The position numbers and the translations under genes were made by a program. Below, piece after piece: positions 55,921 to 64,000 of a stretch of DNA of 64,000 nt. Source of the stretch: Albifimbria verrucaria (lineage: Eukaryota > Ascomycota > Sordariomycetes > Hypocreales > Stachybotryaceae); assembly GCA_020081605.1 (NCBI GenBank), contig JAHREC010000009.1, positions 62,001 to 126,000 on the forward strand, read 5' to 3'. Numbering within the stretch: position 1 is the first letter of the stretch; each line of letters begins with the position of its first letter. The notes below the pieces were generated by a model. It worked only from the letters and a program-made list of their open reading frames with translations. It was not told the origin of the DNA and made no database searches.

Positions 55921-58140
55921 TCACATATTTTCGCGGATGCGTCGACGACGGGCCAGGCATGATGGTCCGGGGCCGGGCACAACGGGCTGGGATGAATTTC
56001 CAGGATTGGTTGGTATGATAGGAGTGGGGATCGGATGATAAACACTAGTCGACGAAACAAACGGTGGCCCTGTTACTGAGGTACTGACTATAGGAGTTTC
56101 AACAGGAGTTGCGCTAGTCACAGGCACCTCTATAACCGGGGTGTCTCTTCAACTGGCAAAACACTAGTTGTCAGGACAGGTGGCGTTTCAACGGGAGTCT
56201 CTTCGATTGGAGGTGTGACAGCTGGCGGTGTCTGGACCGGAGGCTCCTCATCAGGTGGTGTCTCATCAGGTGGTGTCTCGACGGGTGGTGTCTCGACGGG
56301 TGGTGTCTCGACGGGTGGTGTCTCGACGGGTGGTGTCTCAATGGGGAATGTTACAACAGGGGTTCCTCAACTGGAGGTGTCCCAAGTGAAGGCGTTTGGA
56401 TTGGAGCCTCCTCGATCGGCGGCGTCACGGCAGGTGGTGTGTGAAAGGGGGCTCCTCAGTTGGAGGTGTACCAGCTGGAGATGTTTGAGCCGGAGGCTGC
56501 TCAGCGGGGGTGTCTCGACTGGTTGTGTTTCGACGGGTGGCTCCGCGACAGGGGATGTTACAACCGGAGGCTCCTCAATTGGAGTGGTTACAATAGGGGT
56601 TCCTCAATTGGTGGCAAGTCAACCGGCTTCTCCTCGAGGACCAAACACTCTCCCCACAATTCATGTCGATAACGCAAAAGCTGGATCTTGTTCGGCTGGT
56701 CCTTGGGCTTACCGATGCCATAAAAGAAGTTCAGTGCAGCCCCAACTCCCACACTGCCGCTCAAGCCGATAAGTCCATTCGGATTACCGCACACCCCTCC
56801 GAGTTTGCCTCAACGGCAAGCTTTGCGTCGAACGCTGGGGCTTCGAGACCAAATCCAACTGTCACCCCTTGGAGAGGACCTCGGCTGTGATGTCCAGTGT
56901 AACTATAGGTGTAAGTAGGGCAGTGACGCTGACTTTGCCCCTGAGCTCAGGCCCAATCATCTCAAAGTTGGGGTTGATAGGGTCCGAATCACCTCGAATG
57001 CGCAGCGTGGTGCCGTCAGGGATGCTCATACCGACGCCGAATTTGGCCTCGACCTCAGCCTGTATTGCGGATATTGAGGCTTTGGCATTGACGGTGATCT
57101 GAGGAGTAAGCTTGGCGATCTTGCCGAGGCTGATGGGTGTCAAGGGTATAGCTAACAGCTCAATGTCTGCAAGCGAAAAGCCTTCTAGTAACGCGCCGGA
57201 GGCTCTTACCCCAAGAGCAAAGCGGCCACCGAAACTGTTGGCCGTACTCAGCTGACCCTGGGGCCGAAGTCATCGCTGAATGGGTTCTTGTTGAAGCTAA
57301 GATCCCAGTTAATGCCACCAGTCACTTTGCACTCGGCGCAAATAAGTGCGAGAGTAATATCGTCTTTCACGTGGCTGCCGAGCTTGAAACCGGATATGTC
57401 CTTAGCGAGATCCAAAAGCCAGAACCTCGCTTGGCAAGCTCGTGTTCTGCCTCGAGGAAGACCCCGAATGGCTCAGTTGCCAGATGAAGACTGATCTCAA
57501 CACCGAGAGCATCCCATTCCACTGGTTTGCCTTGGAGGGTAACCTGATGAGTAGCTTTGTTGAGCTTAAAATCGTGTATCTCATAAGGCTGCCTGCCATC
57601 ATCGCCGCCACACTCCTCACCCGTCACAAGAATGAATTTGTTGTCTTTTGCTTCGGTGACCCAAGTCAGATCTGATAGTACCTTTTGGAGGGACTCATGG
57701 TTGCTCAGATTCATCGTAATATCAGAGATTGAAGGACATTCGAGTGAATCAATCATGTCCTCCCAAGCATCAATACTGACGATCTTCTGCTTCTCGTCTA
57801 CAGCTGTGAGGGTAGCTGAGGCATAGTAACCTGAATTTGCCATGGAAACTTAGTTATGAATCCTGCTTTAGTAAGAGTCTGACTTACCGTCGGAAAACCA
57901 ATACAAAGTTTCGCTTTCTTGTAGCGTGCTCGGCGACTCGTTCAATCTAAATGTTGAAGCAGCCGCAAGTGCTGGTGCCTTCTTTCTCGGATTGTAGGGT
58001 GCGAGTATAATTGGGCCAACCTCCGATGCTCCCTTGGATGCAGCTACATCGCGAGGATGGATCGGCAGAGCCGCGCCATGCACCATGACACTGCCAAAGG
58101 CAATAGCGCCTGTTGTAACCAAGCTAGATTTGATCAACAT
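55921..58140 (-). CDS. Secreted DUF7029-like protein with Pro/Thr/Glu-rich repeat tail
   Basis: ATG at 58140 opens a signal peptide (MLIKSSLVTTGAIAFGSVMV). Exon 1 ends ETLYWFSD; an intron of about 50 nt (from 57890) leads to VSMANSGYYASATLTAVDEK. The body reads WEDMIDSLECPSISDITMNL, DNKFILVTGEECGGDDGRQ and, further on, ITLALICAECKVTGGINWDL, AKLTPQITVNAKASIS and VCGNPNGLIGLSGSVG, the order seen in DUF7029/DUF7223-type fungal secreted proteins. The tail, from about 56600, is a long series of (V/I)(E/V)(T/E)PP units, partly a 15-bp minisatellite, ending PGPGPSCLARRRRIREN. Single-base losses sit in G/C runs near 57425, 57260, 56865 and 56794, with more in the tail. The tail is probably O-glycosylated wall-spanning sequence. 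Confidence 0.65.
56254..56343. repeat. 15-bp minisatellite, six units
   Basis: Six tandem 15-bp units (four identical GGTGGTGTCTCGACG, flanked by variants ending CATCA and CAATG). On the minus strand each encodes Val-Glu-Thr-Pro-Pro or a close variant in the tail of the DUF7029-like protein. The unit length is a multiple of three, so copy-number change would alter tail length without breaking the frame. Confidence 0.85.
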
Positions 58141-61100
58141 GGCGACGAGAGCAAAAAAACACGATAAAAATGCTGATCACGAATGAGCGACTGGCGAACC
58201 AAACCTGACGAAAGAGCTCACCGAGCAAAAAGCCGGAAGATAACAAAAGCACAATTAAAGAGTGACAGAGACCAACGAAGATCTGAGAAAGAGTATTGGT
58301 TACTGCTTCAATAAGAAGGAGAGGAGTTGCGATAGATCTTATATGAAGAAATGAATCCATCCGTGGCATCTTAGAACCATATCTACATCCATATCGGGAT
58401 AGATAACTGGGCATACGACTGTAGCGAGCCTACAACCGGGAAAGATTCTTAGTAAGACGGGCCTGTTTCCAGCCCGTTTGGCGGAAAACGAAGGCCAGTG
58501 CTCAGCTGAAGATGCAGAGACCACTGGGCACGGGAAACATTATGCGTACGGGCCATCGTTCATCGGTGAGATACTTCGAGCTGAAAAGTGTCACCCCTAT
58601 TGCGTGCGTCATTCGGATACTGATGGGAGCACAACGTTGAACCTTGTAGCCAACTTTGGCTATCTTGCTTCGATTTATGCTGGTCTTCCAGATCTGGGGT
58701 GCATGGACCAAGATCCTGACCGTTAAAGACCAGGGTTGTAAAAGGCACTGCTACGGAACAGGAAGGTGTCTACCGCTATAAATTCTTCTCAGGGCTACCG
58801 CAAGACCGTGCTCAGGGAAGAGTCGAACAAGGCAAGTTGCTAGAGGCGCGAACCAAGAAGTGAGGGCGTTGATTGTGTTAAGTTCATCTCGTGGTCATTG
58901 CCGCGTAGCTCGTCGCGGTGTGGCTGGCCCTCGCTATGCAGCTTATTGCGGATTTATGGTATAGCGAAATCACTCAATTACTTTTGAGAATTGAGACAGA
59001 TCAATCCATAGAAGTCGTCGCCCTCACATCTAAGCCGGTTGAAACCACGTCTAAAATGAGTTTCCATTCACGACATGGTGTAAAAGTGATCATTATTCCT
59101 TTCTACAATGCGAGCGGCTGCGCCCACAAAACGAATGTGAAGACAGTAGTGGTAGATGCAAATATCATGCTCCTAGCTGCCGGTATAAGCTCTGATCTTG
59201 ACTATTATATTAAGTGCAGCTCGTGAAGGGCCATGTATTGTGGAGAATGATGTGGATATACTTATGTAGATATGATAGCTTTAATTCCAATTTTGAACTA
59301 AGAATAGGAAGAAACTCCTAGGTACCTTTAGCTGTTAAGCCCTGTGTGTTGAGTAGGTTATGACTGTACTCTTTTCTTCTCTAAATATTCTTGTTCAAAA
59401 GTTTATATCTATATAATTCACTTTCGTTCACTTCCTACTATCTACTTCGTAATTAGATAGTAAACCGACCCCATCCGAGCCTAATTAGGTCGTGGCTCTT
59501 AAGACTCCTGAAGTGATGACATCTACATTGTTGGGGTTGTAATGATCCAACCGGTTCTGAATGTATCTGGCGGAGGTATATTACACCTATTCTCAAGCAC
59601 ATGGAGAAACTGGTTCTCATGATATATAAAGTATCGAGTCCGGGTCCCTGGAGATAATCATGTTCGTTTGTGGGTTCAAGGGGCAAAGGTCTGCTTTTGT
59701 ATTAATCAAGGTCTCAGCTCTGGTGTTAAAGATGTGATACACAAGATCTACATGCAATATGGCCCAACATGCTGTGGCTGACAGACAGAGTCTGATCTAA
59801 GTTCTTGGTGCCTTGGGATTCTCAAGGATAGGCATACTGCGGATGTGTTCTGATATAAATGTATATAAGGCTAGGGGTGGCGAGTTGTGATCGTCAATCC
59901 GCTAAGGTTTGAACCACTCCTGCTCAATTTAAATATCAATGAGCTCGGGATAAAATATATTATATATCTTATTGAACATCAGAAGGCCATACAGGAGTCA
60001 CAAGCCCCACGTTTTAGATAATATATAAACAGGTAAACAAGGAAACTTACTTTTATTTTATAGATACAAGATAAACTATGTAGATCTTGGTAAAGTTGTG
60101 AAATAGTGAGACTTCTACTATGAGCTTACATCATTAGTTTTTTCCCAACCTTGACTGACCCAGACCCATATCTGGTGCTTAAATGTGGCCTTTGAACATT
60201 CAATAAGATGCATAATTGGAGTTTTGAATAGTAATCTCACTATATCAATCAACCGGTTGGTTTGGAGGTGTAGTTTCCAAAAGCTGTCCCCTCGAGCTCA
60301 GATCCGCATTTTCCCTCGCCTCATTCAGTATGCCGAATCCAGCAGCCTTAACACTTCATTATGGATCTCAACGTTATGGTATCGACCGACGTTAAAAATA
60401 GGCTGTTTGAGCTCCACATACACGGAAACAGTGAATTAGTTGCGCATCTGCTCACCGTGCTACGGCGGAGTCGAGTATTTTGGTTTTTGATGTAGAGGTT
60501 TAAAGGATGGAGGTGAAATGTGTTGTTCCGTTGTCAACGGCCTCCACTCAACACGAAGTCATAGACAGTGGGCTATGACATGTGTCGGTAGGCATCTCAG
60601 GGAGAATTTGGTCTTCCAAGAAAATCTCATATGGAAGTTAACAGCAATCCACATGCGCCTCTCGGACAAATACAGAGCCTTGCTGGAGATATGAAACCTT
60701 TGAAGAGAGTTGGCTTTTCCATCATCTCATGAGTGCTGTTACACGACTGAAAGTTTGTTTTGGTTTAGTCAGTTGGATTCGAGGCAGTGGGGTCTCCCAC
60801 CAGACGTGTTGGAGGGCAGATATGCTTCGCCACTTGGAAACAGTGGATAGGCTAGTAATCGAGATGTTGGAAAATTCTTCTTGATACAAATGAGACTCCT
60901 TGTCCTCGGTACCTAAAGAGTGAAAGATGACGCAGGCAGTTCTTTTTAGTCACATTGTCCTAGTGCTGTGGTGAGGCGGACCATGCGTCATTTGTATTTA
61001 TCAGACTTGTCGACATTGTGTAGTCGAACGATATGAGTACAAGGTTCATAGGCAATTGCAAGATGAAGGCAAAGGTTTCAGTCAGTCGTCTCATTCTATG

Positions 61101-61460
61101 AAATTTTATGCAACTTGTAGATGATACTACTCAGATTTAAGTTGTAAGTACAACAAGTCTCGGTCGCTAATAGCGGGGTGAGAAGCTCGCCAAAAACCAG
61201 TTTTCGTATACCATGAGTTTTATCCACAGATTATCATTCAAGACAAGATTGCTCAAGTCAATATAATTATATAAGCCTTATCATAAGCTGATTTCCCACA
61301 GCGAGTACTTCGAACTAGTAACTGGTCTCTCTATCTATTTCGATTCCACTCTAGTATAACAGAGATCCCCGTAATGCTTGTCTCTAGCAGATGTTCTCGC
61401 AGAACATATGATCCAAAATTGAGAAATAGTATCCAAATCGCTGGCATGTAGCGGAGTTGT
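58141..61460. other. Long intergenic tract with unassigned frames
   Basis: About 3.3 kb. The plus strand near 58680-58862 reads FQIWGAWTKILTVKDQG, then GVYRYKFFSGLPQDRAQGR and ends EARTKK before TGA, which looks like a protein C-terminus but belongs to no family I can name. The frame at 58918-59226 (102 codons) is unassigned. From 59230 to 61460 nothing is recognised. Confidence 0.35.
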
Positions 61461-61809
61461 TCAGCTCATAGCAATTGCCCAGTTTTTGCCATCTTTCTCC
61501 CGATAGAACTCCCAAACTCCACCATTGCGACGATAAAAGTTCATCTTGCTTTCACCGCAAAAGCCAGCCTTAATACTAAATACACCATTTGAAGGTAGCT
61601 GGTTATTGTTATAGTTATCCATGCAGACATGAGAACCTTCCCAGTTGTCGCAGTTCTGGCGATTGGATGGAGTAGCAATTAATGTATAATCGTCTTCTGG
61701 AGCACCCTCCCCAGAATGTGGCATGGCGGCCGAGAACATGGAATTCTGCAGTTGCTGGAGCTACCAAAGCCTGAAGAGCGACCACTGTTGCAATGAAGGA
61801 GATTTGCAT
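61461..61809 (-). CDS. Small secreted protein
   Basis: From ATG at 61809 the protein has a signal peptide (MQISFIATVVALQALVAPATA) and EFHVLGRHATFW. The frame is then disturbed in a G-rich stretch near 61715-61725 (two bases lost or one gained). It continues APEDDYTLIATPSNRQNCDN, SHVCMDNYNNNQLPSNG, KAGFCGESKMNFYRRNGG and KDGKNWAIAMS before the stop at 61461. With the shift allowed for, the product has about 115 residues and three cysteines in the mature part. The family is not recognised. The 5' flank has a CT-rich leader consistent with a transcribed gene. Confidence 0.6.
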
Positions 61810-63575
61810 GGTTGCTAAAGATCCATCGGAAATTAGCTACTCATCTTAAAAGTAGGACTAAAATAAACATTAAATACTCTTACCAGTAGTGACTTAGTGA
61901 ACCCAAAGTACGAAATAAATATATATTCTTATTTGAGTTTCTTTGATGGTGCTGAATTGTAGTGTTGCTGCTTGTTGACACTAAAATCATGGGGGTTTTT
62001 CCTTGATTTTATACATGGAGCCATCCTTGAATAGTATCCCACTGACGGTTCATAGCCAATCTGCCTTACAAGCACATGCCTCCTTAGGGATTATTGCCTG
62101 CTTGCATTAGAACCTCAGTGCTGATTTCACTCCTCGCTAGGTCAACTTGAATGAGAAAGCCTATGATGTTAGAGCTTCATGATGTTCAAAGTGAGGTTGC
62201 ATCACATGCCGTTCAGCCTTTATGTTACCCACTTAATAAGAAATGCTTACCTTTGAATTGGGATAAGCTGATGTAAATGTAACAGTCATACGTGTCTTAC
62301 TAGACTTCGTATGGATCTACAAAGAAAAGAGAGAGAAAAATACCCAATGGGGCGTCGCTAAATTACCACGTTTTCTCTATTGCGTCCAACTTGTGTCAAG
62401 TAGCCAGTCAAGCGCCCCCAGCTCTACTTGCAAAAGCAGTGGGTGCGGGAAGCTTTACACGGGTTAGTACTGTGACCCGAGGCCTACGGGTATCCTCTCC
62501 ACATTATTGTATGGCACACCTGCTCTTCTCCTTGACCTGCTTTTCTTTTACAGGAATCTTAACAGCTAACCATCTGTAAGCGGAGCCAGGATCCAAAGAA
62601 AAAGCCACCACTTCAACGATTAAGGCCGCTCTGCAACAGGGGCCACAGTATTTACAAAACCACACCCTTTGCGACCCGCATAACAACTAACCCAGACCTA
62701 CCAATGTTGCCACCAATGACTGAATACGCCTCTACCAAGTCAGCAAGCACAATAACCAACTGCTTCGGCAGTGGAGGTCGTGAGGATGCATGACTACAAC
62801 CACCTGTGCCGAGGCAACCCTCCCAACTCAGATACCACGCTCTGGTGGCGCATCAATGCCTTTTGAGAAATAATCTCAATTTTGTCTACGTTCATCAAGA
62901 CTAGGCAAGTTCCCTGGCATCGGTGGCGCTGCCGAGTTTGACCACCAGCCCAGGTTTACCATCACTGATACCGAGGGCAATGAGCTCTGGCACGACTCTT
63001 ACCCAGACAGAGCCTCTAATGGAGCTGAGGTTCACCTCTTCGTGCTGGAAGGGCGAGTATGTCTTTAAACGCTCTTCGGATAACTTCGCTAGATATCAGA
63101 GCAGCAGTGCAGGCCCCGAGAAGAGGTCTCTGGAGTGGTTAGGGGCCATTGAAAAATCCATCAGATTTACAGGGATTACCATCACTGTTTCTGGAAGCTA
63201 TGGTTGTAGTATTCTATAAGGGGAGTGCGGCACAGGCGACCCATTCAATCTCGTGTCTCACAATCCTCAAAGAATAACAATCCATCTGGCCAGAACAAAC
63301 ACACTGCATCACGCGGCAAAACGAGAAAGGTTGGAAGTACTGGTCACGACTAGTTTGTCTGGTTGATTCAGTGAGGTTGGTAGTTCATGTTCTACCCGCA
63401 AGGGGATCTAAGAACCCATCGTCGTTAGAGATGTTATTAGACTTTCCTTGGGTTTATGCTTCATTTGAACTAGAGTAAAATCTTCTAAAATAACATTTTG
63501 TATGATCAAACTATCTTGGATTAGAAATGCCACCTTGTCACAGGGCCATGTGAGCTACAAATGCCGCGTACTCTT
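61810..63575. other. Intergenic with coding-like fragments
   Basis: On the plus strand 62640-63060 reads YKTTPFATRITTNPDLPMLP, and later FPGIGGAAEFDHQPRFTITD with EGNELWHDSYPD and GAEVHLFVLEGR in different frames. These look like pieces of one damaged gene, but the family is unknown and the exon structure could not be resolved. The frame at 62923-63219 (98 codons) overlaps it out of register. Confidence 0.3.
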
Positions 63576-63835
63576 TCATTTTAGTCTCTTTCTCTTGCAA
63601 GTCCTCCCAAGCCAGATGAACCCAATACATTCGCTATAATTCTTCTTAGCCTCCTCAAGTACTTTAGAAGCAGGATTTGGATAATCTGGGCATGTATTAT
63701 TCTCACGTCAGCAGTACAGTCAGGCAAACCTGGGTGTTCTGAGCAGTGTAGACATTTCGTCACGAGTATCTGCTGACCCAGGTAGTATCTACATGTGCCT
63801 TTCGGGTGATCTTTTATCTCGACATTGGAGTTCTG
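63576..63835 (-). CDS. Small cysteine-containing protein, probably 3' part
   Basis: A minus-strand frame reads GTCRYYLGQQILVTKCLHCS and HPGLPDCTAD, then, after a frame change or a small intron near 63710, NTCPDYPNPASKVLEEAKKN and CIGFIWLGRTCKRKRLK before TGA at 63576. The pattern C-R-Y-Y-L...C-x-H-C...C...C recalls a family of short fungal proteins with a zinc-ribbon-like set of cysteines. A good acceptor (TTGCAG) lies upstream, so a 5' exon may exist to the right. Assignment is tentative. Confidence 0.35.
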
Positions 63836-64000
63836 CAACCCAATAAATTTATGCAAGCATGTCAGGTGCTAATGGAATTTGGTGGCTGAAGCATCAGGTT
63901 CAAAAATCAACAAGCGAGCCAGGTATGTCTGAGTTCGGAAGAACCAGAATAGTCAAGGAGTAAAATAGGCGGATCAAAAGTAGGGAGTACTGTTGATATC

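Noticed and set aside
56215..56772. Glycine/Ser/Thr-rich protein on the plus strand (GGVSTGG repeats)
   Set aside because: It is the antisense reading of the VETPP-type tail of the DUF7029-like gene; the minus strand has the signal peptide and domain context.
1..64000. CRISPR arrays, bacterial operons or phage genes
   Set aside because: No regularly spaced repeats, no Shine-Dalgarno organisation, and spliceosomal introns throughout show this is fungal nuclear DNA.

Overview
The window looks like chromosomal DNA of a filamentous ascomycete (Pezizomycotina; Eurotiales such as Aspergillus/Penicillium fit best, an inference from gene families only). The evidence is small spliceosomal introns (about 45-75 nt, GTAAGT-like donors, CTAAC/CTGAC branch sites), Zn(II)2Cys6 and bZIP-DUF3425 regulators, HET, F-box, DUF3176, DUF7029-like, GLEYA and AA9 families, many signal peptides, and AT-rich blocks of the kind left by repeat-induced point mutation (RIP). 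No rRNA, tRNA or CRISPR array was seen.

Layout. 0-7 kb: a partial exon, an SDR, a dead bZIP-DUF3425 regulator, a DUF2855 enzyme, a HET-NACHT relic and a Ty3/gypsy chromodomain scrap. 8.9-11.6 kb: two divergently transcribed paralogous small secreted proteins with conserved introns and a Kex2-like site. 12-16 kb: an AflR-like regulator, a cupin protein and a zinc-type (MDR) oxidoreductase, resembling a small metabolic cluster. 16.6-23 kb: a large cysteine-rich secreted protein, a HExxH protein and a GLEYA adhesin-like protein. 24.8-31.3 kb: NmrA-like protein, Zn(II)2Cys6 regulator, F-box protein and a short nucleoside-hydrolase-like protein. 33-38.7 kb: a small secreted protein, an NRPS adenylation-domain relic, a second F-box protein and a cysteine-rich secreted protein. 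41.8-44.6 kb: AA9 LPMO and a phospholipase A2-like protein lacking its expected catalytic His. 50-58 kb: DUF3176 membrane protein, MBL-fold hydrolase, SnoaL-like relic and a DUF7029-like secreted protein with a Pro-rich tail. 61-64 kb: small secreted and cysteine-containing fragments. Gene islands are separated by AT-rich degenerate repeats and long empty tracts (38.7-41.8, 44.6-50 and 58.1-61.4 kb).

Two kinds of damage are present. Some loci are real relics: conserved TGG tryptophan codons became TAG/TGA (bZIP, HET, NRPS), as RIP produces. Many other genes read perfectly except for one missing base, usually in a short G or C run; this repeats in at least 14 genes and looks more like consensus under-calling than biology, so those genes are listed as CDS with a warning. 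About eleven loci encode predicted secreted proteins, so the region resembles a secretome-rich, repeat-rich accessory (possibly subtelomeric) segment.
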